A DNA stretch of 28,695 nt from Heterostelium multicystogenum (Eukaryota; Evosea; Eumycetozoa; Acytosteliales; Acytosteliaceae): positions 1 through 28,695 of the forward strand of contig RCNN01000582.1 of NCBI GenBank assembly GCA_003667245.1. The letters run 5' to 3'. Of the stretch, positions 17,660 to 25,812 are shown piece after piece; within the stretch, counting starts at the first letter, position 1; each line of letters begins with the position of its first letter. Below the pieces are notes generated by a model that was not told where the DNA came from, ran no database searches, and worked only from the letters and a program-made list of their open reading frames with translations. The translations under genes and the position numbers were made by a program.

Positions 17660-18603
17660 TTAGCGCAAGCTCAGGCCGTCGAACCCAAGCCGCAATGAGA
17701 GGTGTTCGGCAACCGAAGCGCCGATCTTGCTGGCAAAGCGATCCAGGGGATTCTGTTTGCGGGTGAAGTCAACGATCTTGCTCACACCTACGACTTCACG
17801 AGCCACGTAGTCAGAATCACCCAGGCGATCAACCAGTCCCAGTCCTACCGCTTGCTCACCAGTCCATATCAGCCCCGAGTATAGGTCGGGATTCTCCTTC
17901 GCTTTCAAAACGCTCTCCCCCGCCCAGCCTCAACCGAGCGAATGAATTGGTTGTGGTTGTTTTGAGCACCCCCTTCCCAGAACTTCGTCTCCTCTTGATT
18001 TTGAGGCTGGAATTGATCGGAGGAAGGCCTTGTGTTCGCCGGACGTATAGGAGCGGCGTTCGACCCCAAGCTTTTGCATGAGCTCGACGTAACCCAAAGC
18101 TCGCCGCGGTTACACCGATCGATCCGACCAAACTGGCCTTGTCCGCAAATATCTCATCGGCTGCGCTGGCAATGTAATAGCCCACCGGAGGCCCCCAGAT
18201 CTGTGATGACGGCATAAACCTTCGTGTCTGGATGCAGTGCACGCAAGCGACGAACTTCATCGTAAACATGGCCCGCCTGCACGGGACTTCCGCCTGGGCT
18301 GTTGATTTCCAAAATCACAGCTTTCGTATTCTCATTTTCAAAGGCCTTGCCGAGGCTGCGCTTCAGGTTCTCAGCGCTCGCTTTCCTCCCCATCCGCAAT
18401 CACTCCCCCTCACCTTCGATTTTTGCTGTTACCGGCACATCGGCCCCAACGCCATCAAGGTCTGCCCTTCCGCCGACCACAAAAGCAGTCACGACGATCC
18501 CAAGAGTCGCGAGACGGAAAAAATTCTTCCAGCGACGTGCTGCACGCTGCTCTTTGATGCTTGCTTGCAGCGTTCGCTCCAAGACTTCGAGGCTTTGATC
18601 CAT
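17660..18603 (-). pseudogene. sppA: Signal peptide peptidase SppA (single-domain), several frameshifts
   Basis: Implied protein of about 315 residues, the size of the short SppA type found in Pseudomonas and Bacillus. The start is ATG 18603 (MDQSLEVLERTLQAS). A single membrane segment lies near residues 30-48 (FFRLATLGIVVTAFVV). The protease core shows KAVILEINSPGGSPVQAG, the Ser nucleophile in LGASGG, then YYIASAADEIFADKASLVGSIGV with the catalytic Lys. The C-terminal part includes YSGLIWTGEQAVGLGLVDRLG. SppA cleaves leftover signal peptides in the membrane. Frames change near 18407, 18375, 18180, 18085 and 17885. It is convergent with yejK and divergent from the gene at 18736. Confidence 0.85.
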
Positions 18604-18735
18604 GGGATTTCCGTCAGAAAATTTATACACGGCTATTAAACACTGCGGAGAAGCAATCCTGAACAGGCAACGGGAACTTGGGATTCTCGGCGGTCGTGAG
18701 AGAAGGAGGCGGATCACTTATACGGAGAACCATTT

Positions 18736-19296
18736 ATGCAGGTCGTCACGCCCCAAGCCCGGAATCGGGCTGGACTTACTCTCAACCTGGTCATTGGAGT
18801 TATCGGCTCACCGCAAGCGCTTTCTCGGCTGAAAGCCAAGCTCGAATTAGCCGTTGAGGACGCTTTGCAAGGGCTCTCACAAGAGGCCAGCCATGAGCTT
18901 GGAATTGAGATTGGTCGCTGGAACATCGAAACGTCCACCTCCCAACCAGAAGGCGACGGGTCGGCATCGAGCGGGCCACCCCCTGGTCATTCGGTAGAAA
19001 CAGCTGGAAGCCCCCCCGAAGCCCGCATCCGAGGCCTCCCTGAAGGCAGGATTATGCCTATGAGCGCCACATCCGCCGTGACACAAAACTTCGAGCACGA
19101 GCGCTTTGTGGTGCGGGATATCTCTGACCAGTATGAGGCCCCGACCTTTGACCTGATTTTCCGAGACCAGGAGCACGGAGTTGAGCGTTGCTCCGACAGC
19201 GTGTGGAGTTCGCACGAGCAAGCCTCGGTAGCAGCGGAGGCACTGGAAAAGGCGGATCGCCGTCCAGTTCACTGGGGTGTGTTGAAGAGCCTCTAA
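18736..19296 (+). CDS. Unknown protein (186 aa)
   Basis: The start is ATG 18736 (MQVVTPQARNRAG), eight bases after GGAG. The N-terminal half is a small alpha/beta region (LTLNLVIGVIGSPQALSRLKA). A Pro/Gly/Ser-rich linker near residues 75-100 leads to a C-terminal domain (FVVRDISDQYEAPTFDLIF, then AAEALEKADRRPVHWG). The C-terminal part could be a separate gene starting at the in-frame ATG near 19054, but no good binding site precedes it. No family is recognised. It is divergent from sppA and followed by a strong terminator. Confidence 0.65.
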   Translation: MQVVTPQARNRAGLTLNLVIGVIGSPQALSRLKAKLELAVEDALQGLSQEASHELGIEIGRWNIETSTSQPEGDGSASSGPPPGHSVETAGSPPEARIRGLPEGRIMPMSATSAVTQNFEHERFVVRDISDQYEAPTFDLIFRDQEHGVERCSDSVWSSHEQASVAAEALEKADRRPVHWGVLKSL

Positions 19297-19315
19297 ACGG
19301 AGACCCATAGAACTC

Positions 19316-19341
19316 AGGCGACCATTTGTGTCGCCTTTTTT
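19316..19341 (+). terminator. Intrinsic terminator
   Basis: AGGCGAC-catttgt-GTCGCCT followed by a six-base T-run, 20 bases after the stop of the 186-aa gene. It is a textbook plus-strand terminator. Confidence 0.9.
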
Positions 19342-19484
19342 CGCGCTATCAGCCCCCGTGACTCAATCAGCCAGGTAGCCGGCAGTATCGAGGCGACTTG
19401 GGTATTTCAGGCATGCCTATAGCGTGGCCAATGCAACGCGGCCGAAACCGAGGAGAAAACACCGCAAACCACAAACAGCTTAGC

Positions 19485-19518
19485 CCGCTTTCAGGCGATA
19501 AAACCGCCTGAAATCGGG
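19485..19518 (+). promoter_or_regulatory. Leader hairpin before the SPFH gene
   Basis: CCCG-C-TTTCAGGC pairs with GCCTGAAA-T-CGGG (one mismatch, 9-base loop) about 60 bases before the SPFH start. No T-run follows, so a leader or operator role fits better than termination. Confidence 0.45.
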
Positions 19519-19577
19519 ACATTCCTCAGTCAGTACCTAACAAACTATCCGGCGACCAACCACCAAGGATCATCAGT

Positions 19578-20463
19578 ATGCAATTCAACAATTTCTCATC
19601 CTCCTCCAAATCTCCCCTGGCTCTCGGCTTGATTGCCGTTTCGGCCGTTATTGGCGTGGGTCTGCTGCTGGGTTCGTTTTACACCGTCGACGAGAAAGAG
19701 CGCGCAGTAGTCCTGCGCAACGGTGCCTTTATGGAGGTGGCAGATCCAGGCCTGCATTGGAAAATCCCCTTCATCGACAGCGCCAAAGCGATCTCGATAC
19801 AGAACAACGCCACCAAGTGGGACGGCTTGCAGGCGTACAGCCGTGACCAGCAGGCTGCAACGCTGTCGGTCTCGGTCAGCTGGCACGTGCCGGCAGGTGA
19901 GGTCGCGGATGTCTACAAGAGCTACGCCGATCTGGACGGCCTGCTGACAAGGGCGATCAGCCGCCATGTCCCGACACAGGTAGAAAACGTCTTCGGTCAG
20001 TACACCGCCGTCAACGCCGTACAGCAACGCGGCAAGCTGGTTGCCGATATCGCCACCGCAATCAAGGGCGCAATCAGTGGACCGGTGGTGATCGACAGTG
20101 TGCAAGTCGAGAACATCGACTTCAGTGACGCCTACGAGAAGTCGATCGAAGAACGCATGCGCGCGCTGAGGTTGCCGTGAAGACTCGTGAGCAGCAACTG
20201 GCCACTGAGCAGATCCAGGCGCGGATTGTCGTCACCCAGGCCCAGGCTACCGCGGATTCGGCACTGGCCGCCGCCACGTGCCGAAGCGGAAAGCATCCAG
20301 CTGCGCGGCGAAGCGGAAGCAAAAAGCCATCGACGCCCGCGCCGCGCCCTGGGCAGCAACCCCGGCCTGGTCGAGCTTACCAAAGCCGAGCGCTGGAACG
20401 GCGTGCTGCCTACCACGGTAACTTCCAGGCGGAACCCTGCCGTTCATCGACGCCAAGAAGTAA
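19578..20463 (+). pseudogene. SPFH/prohibitin family membrane protein, several frameshifts
   Basis: Implied protein of about 295 residues. The start is ATG 19578 (MQFNNFSSSSKSPLALG) after AAGGA. One N-terminal membrane helix (LALGLIAVSAVIGVGLLLGSF, residues 14-34) is followed by the SPFH domain: YTVDEKERAVVLRNGAF, ADPGLHWKIPFID, TLSVSVSWHVPAGEV and VQVENIDFSDAYEKSIEERM. A coiled coil (REQQLATEQIQARIVVTQAQ) and a C-terminal NPGLVELTKAERWNG complete the prohibitin/HflC-like layout. Such proteins form ring scaffolds on membranes and often control proteases. Frames change near 20168, 20272, 20325 and 20425. An SppA-type peptidase gene is about 1 kb away. Confidence 0.82.
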
Positions 20464-20481
20464 TCCATTCTTCCCCCCTAG

Positions 20482-20513
20482 AAGCCCGCAAGCCTGACCA
20501 GCTCGCGGGCTTT
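20482..20513 (+). terminator. Intrinsic terminator after the SPFH gene
   Basis: AAGCCCGC…GCGGGCTT with a 15-base loop, followed by TGTC. It lies 19 bases after the SPFH stop; the short T-run makes it moderate. Confidence 0.65.
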
Positions 20514-20537
20514 GTCATTGAAAAAGGAAATCTACCA

Positions 20538-21250
20538 ATGTCCACAGAAATTCCCTCTTCCGGTATGCCCAAGCAGGGCCCTGCTAACTCAGGCTGAAAA
20601 GATCACGGGCATTGTCATCGCGGCGGCTGGCTTGCTGATCTTCGCGTGGCTGGCGATCTGCGTCCTCGCATCCGCCTGGTTGACCTTCCAGGTGTGCCTA
20701 TCACCAACGAAGATATGCGGAACGCATCGTTCCTCAGCCCTCGAGTTGGTCTTTACTGGCATGGCTCCGTAAATGGGGGGGCTACTCGCGCTGTATGGGC
20801 TAGGGCAACTGCTATGTCTGCGCGTAGCCGGCTTTCTTCCTGGTCGTGCTGGGCATGTCCTTCATCTTCGCAACGTCCGAGGTAAGTGCTCTGCGTCAAG
20901 GCATCTTGGACGGTGATATGAAAATCGGCTGTTTCAGCTACGAGTCACTGGAGTGTCGGAAAATGCTCAAGCTGCCAGAGGGTGACGGACAATCCATCTA
21001 CCGTAAGCCGAGCCAAAAGAGAGAGGGTGGTTACGCGCCATGGTATGAGCCGATCCGGGCACATTTGCATGCCAAGGTTACGGCTCTGCTGCCAAACACC
21101 ATTCCCGGTGTTGCTTTTCTACAGAGCCCAGTCATCGCCGCGTTTCATGTCGGCAAACTACAGAATGTAGTGGAAGCACAGCGCAGCGATGTATCGAAAT
21201 TCAGGGCCTCGGTAAACCCAGTAGACATGCCGGTGGCAACGGAGAGAAAA
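20538..21250 (+). pseudogene. Unknown membrane protein, frameshifted
   Basis: The start is ATG 20538 (MSTEIPSSGMPKQGP) after AAAGGA. One frame later a clear membrane helix appears (ITGIVIAAAGLLIFAWLAI), and a second hydrophobic stretch (VLGMSFIFATSEV) appears after 20840 in a third frame. It is followed by a soluble region (GDMKIGCFSYESLECRKML … GKLQNVVEAQRSDV). The protein would be about 235 residues with two to three membrane helices. Frames change near 20585, 20690 and 20790-20840. Its end is unclear, because the last frame runs without a stop into the phosphatase-like gene. No family is recognised. Confidence 0.45.
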
Positions 21251-21781
21251 ATGCACCGAACCATACCCAGCTGCACCTTCTTATCGCGTAGCGAGGCTGA
21301 AGCATACTCGTCAGGCCCCGACTGCCACCTGATATCGATATCCGATGGCCTTGAAGATCAGGCCCGCATCGACGAAGCACGGTGGAAGAGCGTGAGCTAC
21401 CACCACTTCATTGATGCTGGCTTTGACGAAGAAGTCATCGAGATATACGGGCCAGATTTTGAGCGGAATTACGTCGACTACTTGCTCAGCAGCAAGGCTG
21501 ACGTGCTGCGGGAGCGCATCCGTGAAATTGCAGATCAAGGGGAAAATATCGCCGTCAATTGCCAGGCCGGGCGATCCCGGAGTGCCGCGGTTGCTTTGTA
21601 TATCAGCAAACATCATGGGTACCAGCTACATAAGCCGACCCCAGACGCAAACCAGTGCGTCTACCGGATGTTGGCCAACGATGTTCACCTGATGGCAGCC
21701 TACCGTGCGGCAAGAACACCAGTGGAACCAGAAGCGCCAAAGCGAAGCCTTCTTTCGGCGATCAAATCGCTGTTCTCCTGA
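21251..21781 (+). CDS. Cys-X5-Arg phosphatase-like protein (176 aa)
   Basis: The start is ATG 21251 (MHRTIPSCTFLSRSEAE), six bases after GGAG, although the frame stays open further upstream. The signature NCQAGRSRSAAVALYISK carries Cys104 and Arg110 in the CX5R loop of protein tyrosine/dual-specificity phosphatases. The usual His before the Cys is Asn here. An upstream Asp (FIDAGFDE, near residue 55) could be the general acid. This predicts a PTP-like fold that removes phosphate from protein or a small molecule; the target is unknown. The gene is intact and followed by a terminator-like hairpin. Confidence 0.7.
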   Translation: MHRTIPSCTFLSRSEAEAYSSGPDCHLISISDGLEDQARIDEARWKSVSYHHFIDAGFDEEVIEIYGPDFERNYVDYLLSSKADVLRERIREIADQGENIAVNCQAGRSRSAAVALYISKHHGYQLHKPTPDANQCVYRMLANDVHLMAAYRAARTPVEPEAPKRSLLSAIKSLFS

Positions 21782-21914
21782 GAGAGCAGAAGACCGCAGC
21801 GAGTCATGGTAAATTAGGCCCTGGGCAGCTTCATGGTAGAAGCTATGCTCCCAAGGCACTCCTCCCCCTCCTGTCTCGTCTGTGGTGCCGCTGAAGCTGC
21901 TCGTTTTATTACCA

Positions 21915-21945
21915 AAGCCGCCAGGCTTAACCTCGGCGGGCTTTT
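21915..21945 (+). terminator. Terminator-like hairpin
   Basis: AAGCCGCC pairs with GGCGGGCTT through one bulged base, followed by TTCTTT. It lies about 135 bases after the phosphatase-like gene. The bulge may be a missing C in the sequence. Confidence 0.6.
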
Positions 21946-22050
21946 CTTTGAGCAACGCACTGTCGCTCAACCAGCCATTGGGTTTTCGGCTAGCCGCAGT
22001 ACGCTCATAGCTGAATCTTTTGTCACCCACATGCAGTCAAGGAACGGATC

Positions 22051-22796
22051 ATGAATGTTGAAACAACGCGAGCGGCTTACATCGAAGAACGCCGGCAGAC
22101 AGAGGCCGAGTGCAAGGCCCGTGCCGCCGAAAAGCTCAAAAATCACCAGTACACCTGCCTGGTGAAGCAGCCCGACGTTGAGGTCTGGCGTTGCAAGGCC
22201 GAGAGCACCACCGCCTATGCCTTCGATATCATGATGACCCGGTTCGGAAATCGCCGTTGTCGGCGATATCGGCGACCTGACGTTCAGTGTCGGCCTGGGC
22301 TATGGCATATCGTTCCTTGCGGGTGATGACGTCACCTACTACCTGCACACCAAGCTCAAACGAGTCCCACAAAAAGCAGGTATTCAGCACAACCCTGTTC
22401 CGCCAGGTACTGGTGTCGAGCATCTGCCGGGAACTGCACGACAACTGCTCCGAGGAAATTTGGGACGCCCTGCCAGCCTGGGCGCAGGATGCGGACCTGG
22501 TTCGTGGTGAGCATTGGGGGGAGTTCCGCGCCCTGACCGTGACCAACCGCCGCGATCTGGAGAATGGCGATGATCGCTGGATGCACTGGGACGACCTCTT
22601 TGACCTCGCTGAGAACATCGGTTTCACCGAAGAGGCGCACCAGTTCATGCGCGACAATGCCGAGGTCCTGTGCCTCGGCGAAGAGTGGTACGAGCACCGG
22701 ATAACGAAGACCTGCGACAGCCTTTATGCTCAGCTCTACATGATCAACCACGCGGCCAAGGCGATCATGGCTCAGGCCGATCAAGCCGCTGCTTGA
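22051..22796 (+). pseudogene. Unknown protein (about 247 aa), two frameshifts
   Basis: The start is ATG 22051 (MNVETTRAAYIEERRQ) after AAGGA. A charged N-terminal helix (EAECKARAAEKLKNHQY) leads to WRCKAESTTAYAFDIM; the next frame gives VVGDIGDLTFSVGLGYGISF, and the third the remaining C-terminal half (WMHWDDLFDLAENIGFTEE). Both breaks are one extra A in an A-run (near 22249 and 22371), and removing them gives a clean 247-residue frame. The C-terminal half is rich in Trp and acidic residues. No family is recognised. It is followed 11 bases later by the gene at 22808, probably in one transcript. Confidence 0.65.
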
Positions 22797-22807
22797 GGGA
22801 AAACAAG

Positions 22808-23056
22808 ATGCTTAGGCACTCACCTTCAGATGTACCTCGCTTGATTGACGGGGAGTCACCGAAACTCATCGCGTTGACTGCCACCTACGGCCTGCACGTC
22901 CTCAAGGTCACTGACTACAACTGTATTGATGAGGGTGACGAGCCAAACTGGAGCACGGCATGTAGTGACGGCTGGAGCGTTGAACGGACTGACATCATCT
23001 GGTGGGCGTATGCGGATGAAGTCCGCGAGCTTCTGGAATCAACCCCCAACAACTGA
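22808..23056 (+). CDS. Small acidic unknown protein (82 aa)
   Basis: The start is ATG 22808 (MLRHSPSDVPRLIDGES), seven bases after GAGGGA and 11 bases behind the preceding stop. Acidic, Trp-rich C-terminal part (DEGDEPNWSTACSDGW, then IIWWAYADEVRELLE). Intact. It is probably co-transcribed with the gene at 22051. No family is recognised. Confidence 0.65.
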   Translation: MLRHSPSDVPRLIDGESPKLIALTATYGLHVLKVTDYNCIDEGDEPNWSTACSDGWSVERTDIIWWAYADEVRELLESTPNN

Positions 23057-23081
23057 TCACGGAAACCGCCCAGGTACGCCC

Positions 23082-23109
23082 AAGCCCAGCCCTAAAAAGC
23101 TGGGCCGAG
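23082..23109. repeat. Dispersed hairpin repeat, copy 1
   Basis: AAGCCCAGCCCTAAAAAGCTGGGC, with seven-pair arms GCCCAGC / GCTGGGC, then CGAGG. A near-identical block is at 24200-24228. There is no T-run on the plus strand. The surrounding 23057-23159 shows no gene. Confidence 0.55.
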
Positions 23110-23159
23110 GACGTAGACGAGGACGCCACATTGCGTACTCCCCAAACAGGACGGTCAGT

Positions 23160-23329
23160 ATGTTTTCAGGTAAACAAGGCAATCGCATTTTGGTTTCGCG
23201 GCTATGGTGATGCAACTGGTTGTTTCAACCGGAGTGAACGACTGGGTTGGCCGGGTAGCGGTATTAATCGGGGCCACATTCTCTGCCTGGCTTTTCATGG
23301 ATGGTTTATGGCTGCTATGCGACCTGTAA
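23160..23329 (+). pseudogene. Possible small membrane protein (about 56 aa)
   Basis: An ATG at 23160 opens MFSGKQGN. One frame later the reading gives FGFAAMVMQLVVSTG, then a membrane helix VAVLIGATFSAWLFMDG and an end LWLLCDL at TAA 23327. The second half alone is an open frame from ATG 23204. No strong ribosome binding site is present. The call rests on the hydrophobic segment only. The following 23330-23474 shows no convincing gene. Confidence 0.35.
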
Positions 23330-23474
23330 AGCAATACGAATTCAAGGAGGCCAACCAGCCTTTTGAAACGGGCACCGACAAACCCACGGTGGGTTGAGGG
23401 GAAACCCATGGGTCTGCCGACGCTAGCTGAAGTGAGGTCGAACAGCGCCCACGGCAACCAGGAAAATACCGTGC

Positions 23475-23830
23475 ATGAATAACTTCAAAGATCACCAGCA
23501 AAAAAATTGTGAAGATATTTCCGATTATAGCTCTAGCAGCCCTAGTCGCTTGGGGCTGTTGGGCAGTTAAGGAGATGATCCATGGTCGAACGTTAAAAAG
23601 TTACCGGTCGGCCGGGGAGTACTGATATCAAATAATCACTCGTCAAAACGACCACGGACGAGTTTTCAGTCGTAGGCGATGATTTTGTGTTCGATTCTGG
23701 ACGCACTGAGAGGGTCGAGCTTCGAACTTTTAGGGATGGCACTCAGCAACTATGTCTTTTGCCATTTAACGAGCTTTATTTCGAGCAATGCCGCTACATT
23801 TCAACCAAGGCCGACAGCGACGGAATATAG
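23475..23830 (+). pseudogene. Unknown single-helix membrane protein, frameshifted
   Basis: The start is ATG 23475 after CCAGGA. After a one-base frame change near 23485 the reading gives SKKIVKIFPIIALAALVAWG, a lysine-flanked membrane helix, then VKEMIHGRTLKSYRSAGEY. After another change near 23625 it gives TTDEFSVVGDDFVFDSGRT and ends CRYISTKADSDGI at TAG 23828. The implied protein has about 118 residues: short cytoplasmic end, one helix, soluble domain. The two halves could also be separate genes, but the second lacks its own start. No family is recognised. Confidence 0.45.
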
Positions 23831-23841
23831 GAAAATATGAC

Positions 23842-24024
23842 ATGTCGATCACCAATGCTCCGCTTGTTCTGTACGTGTATCGCTGCACCGTGTGCGGCCA
23901 AGCAGGCAAGTTGCATCTGCCTGAATCATCGCCCGAAGTGACTACGGCCTGCTCCGCGTGCGGTGCCGAAGTCCTGGCCGAATGGGATGGCGGCGTAGAG
24001 CTGGTCACCGATCAACCCGAGTAA
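23842..24024 (+). CDS. Small zinc-ribbon protein (60 aa)
   Basis: The start is ATG 23842 (MSITNAPLVLYVYRC) after TAGGA. Two CxxC pairs, C15/C18 (CTVCG) and C37/C40 (CSACG), are 18 residues apart and form a likely rubredoxin-type zinc knuckle. An acidic tail (ELVTDQPE) follows. Intact. Such tiny zinc ribbons are common on plasmids and phages and may bind nucleic acid or protein; the exact role is unknown. It is followed 12 bases later by another small gene. Confidence 0.7.
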   Translation: MSITNAPLVLYVYRCTVCGQAGKLHLPESSPEVTTACSACGAEVLAEWDGGVELVTDQPE

Positions 24025-24036
24025 ACGGAAAAGTTC

Positions 24037-24195
24037 ATGATCTTCACCGTTCGTTCGAAACAGGTTGAAATCAGGGCTGCGAAGCGCTTCCGGCTGCTAC
24101 CAGGTGGCGACTTCTCCGCACCAGGTCACGCACTGATGAATTGGCTGGGTGTGGTGGTTTTCATCAAGCCAGCCCCCCCGAAGATGGATGCATAG
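24037..24195 (+). CDS. Small basic unknown protein (52 aa)
   Basis: The start is ATG 24037 (MIFTVRSKQVEIRAAKRF) after ACGGAAAAG; the stop is TAG 24193. Basic first half, hydrophobic stretch ALMNWLGVVVFIK, Pro-rich end (PAPPKMDA). It follows the zinc-ribbon gene by 12 bases and probably shares its transcript. Intact; no family is recognised. Confidence 0.55.
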   Translation: MIFTVRSKQVEIRAAKRFRLLPGGDFSAPGHALMNWLGVVVFIKPAPPKMDA

Positions 24196-24196
24196 G

Positions 24197-24228
24197 AAAA
24201 AGCCCAGCCCTAAACGAGTTGGGCGAGG
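24197..24228. terminator. Dispersed hairpin repeat, copy 2; possible terminator
   Basis: AAGCCCAGCCCTAAACGAGTTGGGC with GCCCAGC / GTTGGGC arms. The block differs by a few bases from 23082-23105. On the minus strand it is followed by TTTTTCC, making a fair terminator for a minus-strand gene; on the plus strand no T-run follows. Confidence 0.55.
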
Positions 24229-24470
24229 CAGCGCGGCTTGGCCACCAGCTCGTTGCTGGCCGGGCCGTTTCTCCCCACCACTGGATTGAGGTTGGGCTCT
24301 TCCGGATCGACTACCGCGCCCGGATGTGGCACGGCACCGATCCTGAAATTCCCTACGGCGTTTTTTCCTCTGGATGGGAGGCTTTCAGCCCAATACACCG
24401 GCAGCAGAGTGCAAATTGATCCCCAGCCCCCTTCTGTCTACGAAATTTTGATCATGCCGCCATTCGGCAT
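24210..24470 (-). pseudogene. Possible minus-strand small gene with in-frame TAG
   Basis: ATG 24470 (MPNGGMIKIS) lies five bases after GGGAG. A TAG interrupts the frame at codon 11, after which the same frame stays open (TEGGWGSICTLLPVYWAES … AVPHPGAVVDPEEPNLNPV) to a stop at 24210 inside a minus-strand terminator hairpin. The implied length is about 86 residues. The binding site, single interruption and terminator support a real gene. However, the plus strand of the same region also has open frames, so the call is tentative. No family is recognised. Confidence 0.35.
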
Positions 24471-24558
24471 CGGCTCTCCCGTGGCTCGTTGAGTCCGGTT
24501 GGGATTCCCACCTCATGCCGTAGCCTGATGGCATCTCCTGGAAAGTTCGGATCGCCTT

Positions 24559-24888
24559 ATGTCTCACAACACCGCCACCATCAACGAACTGTTTCGTCTA
24601 CGCGACAAGGTAGGCCTCTCAACAGCTTCGGGCTTTAAGGCCCGTGTGCGCTTCGTGCAGCTAGCCTATCGCAACAACCTCGTGCGTGAGATCACCAGCT
24701 ATCACTTGTGGGATCGGGGGTATGAAGGACTTGGCGAACGCACTTTTGATACCTGCTTCGAGATGGGCGACAGTCCCGAGGTAATCGCAGAGCTGATCCG
24801 TGACGCGCGAGTACACGGCTATACAGGAAACATCGAGATAGAGGTGGTAGCCCGGATTGCTTTGGCCCGCTGGTGCGGAATATGCTGA
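24559..24888 (+). CDS. Unknown protein (109 aa)
   Basis: Intact. ATG 24559 (MSHNTATINELFRLRDK); the binding site is weak (CGGAT). The protein is helical with aromatic residues (RFVQLAYRNNLVREITSYH) and has an acidic middle (FEMGDSPEVIAELIRDA). No motif is visible and no family is recognised. The next gene, MazF/PemK-like, starts 105 bases later; this protein does not look like a MazE/PemI antitoxin, so I do not pair them. Confidence 0.6.
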   Translation: MSHNTATINELFRLRDKVGLSTASGFKARVRFVQLAYRNNLVREITSYHLWDRGYEGLGERTFDTCFEMGDSPEVIAELIRDARVHGYTGNIEIEVVARIALARWCGIC

Positions 24889-24992
24889 CCGCCAGCAAGA
24901 ACTTGCATTCTGAGAACTATCACATTTAGCTCTCTCGACCCTGATCTGTGGCAAGATCCATCGCTAGCGGCGACCTAATTTAAGGACGATTG

Positions 24993-25445
24993 ATGGGCTA
25001 TTAATTTGAACCCAAGATAGGTCAAATCTTGGAATGCAATTACGGCGATTATCAGTACGATGAAAACGGCGTCATAGTTTTCAAGAACTATGACTATCGC
25101 TTGAAGCCCGAAATGATAAAAAACCGCTTGGGTTGTTGTGCTCAACGCGCGCATCGACCCCAAATGCCTGCATTGTCGTGCCGCTATCGACAACAAAGGA
25201 CATGGGCAAACTCAGCCGTGGGCTACACGTCGAGCTGGGGAGCGACCTGATTGACGAGCTACCGTACTTCAAGCAACAGACCAGGTGGGCCAAAGCGGAC
25301 CTCGTTGAGCAGGTCAGCAAACAGCGCCTATTCAAGCCCAGGGCGATGCGTGGTCATCTTGAAGCAGGTGCTATCGCGAGAGGTCGTTACCCTGATTCAG
25401 ACAGCAGTGATTAAGGCCGTTAACGCTGGTGGATTGCTGAAATAG
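24993..25445 (+). pseudogene. MazF/PemK-like toxin family protein, interrupted
   Basis: The start is ATG 24993, six bases after AAGGA. Codon 4 is TAA, and there are further frame changes near 25125 and 25375. Pieces in all three frames resemble MazF/PemK-type proteins: a GQILECNYGDYQ opening, a short basic strand after MIKNR, a VPLSTT strand and a WAKADLVEQVS strand. Members of this family are mostly mRNA-cleaving toxins of type II toxin-antitoxin systems. No antitoxin gene is evident nearby. As given, the gene cannot make a full product. Family call moderate. Confidence 0.55.
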
Positions 25446-25471
25446 CCTAGGTCAAAATGCTTACTGAATAG

Positions 25472-25500
25472 TTGACATAAGTGTCAGCTGACCCTATTAA
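25472..25500 (+). promoter_or_regulatory. Strong sigma70-type promoter with overlapping palindromes
   Basis: TTGACA, 17 bases, TATTAA. The spacer holds two overlapping inverted repeats: TGACA-taag-TGTCA (25473-25486) and the perfect GTCAGCTGAC (25483-25492). A repressor bound there would block the promoter. It lies 26 bases after the MazF/PemK-like gene. Confidence 0.7.
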
Positions 25501-25506
25501 TTTGCC

Positions 25507-25584
25507 ACGTAGCCCTTGAGGCACTTGAGTTTTTATCCCCCTAAGAGGGACCTGCAAAGCCCGGTTAATCACCGGGCTTTTGCC
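25507..25584 (+). ncRNA. Candidate short regulatory RNA (about 78 nt)
   Basis: Between the promoter at 25472 and the terminator at 25556-25584 there is no open frame of useful size. A transcript starting about seven bases after the -10 box would be about 78 nt. It would include a possible TGCC…GGCA stem, a free stretch GAGTTTTTATCCC and the terminator hairpin ending in Ts, the usual layout of a small RNA. A terminated leader is the alternative. Expression is inferred. Confidence 0.45.
25556..25584 (+). terminator. Strong intrinsic terminator
   Basis: AAAGCCCGGT-taatc-ACCGGGCTTT, a perfect ten-pair stem followed by TGCCTTT. The stretch 25585-25812 after it shows no gene. Confidence 0.88.
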
Positions 25585-25812
25585 TTTCTGAGATTCCCCC
25601 TCCCCTTCTCTACCCCCCCTTCCTTCAAAGGTTGCCGCTGGGCGTCACATCCCAAACCAGGCAGCATCGGCTTTCTCCAACCGCACATCCTACGCTTATC
25701 AGGTAGCCACCAGCATTCCATCCCACCTGCTATGTGCTTGGGTTGTGTCTCGCAAATGGGATAATCGGAGCCTAGATTGCCACTCGACCGCTCTGAAAAG
25801 GAACCCTATTTC

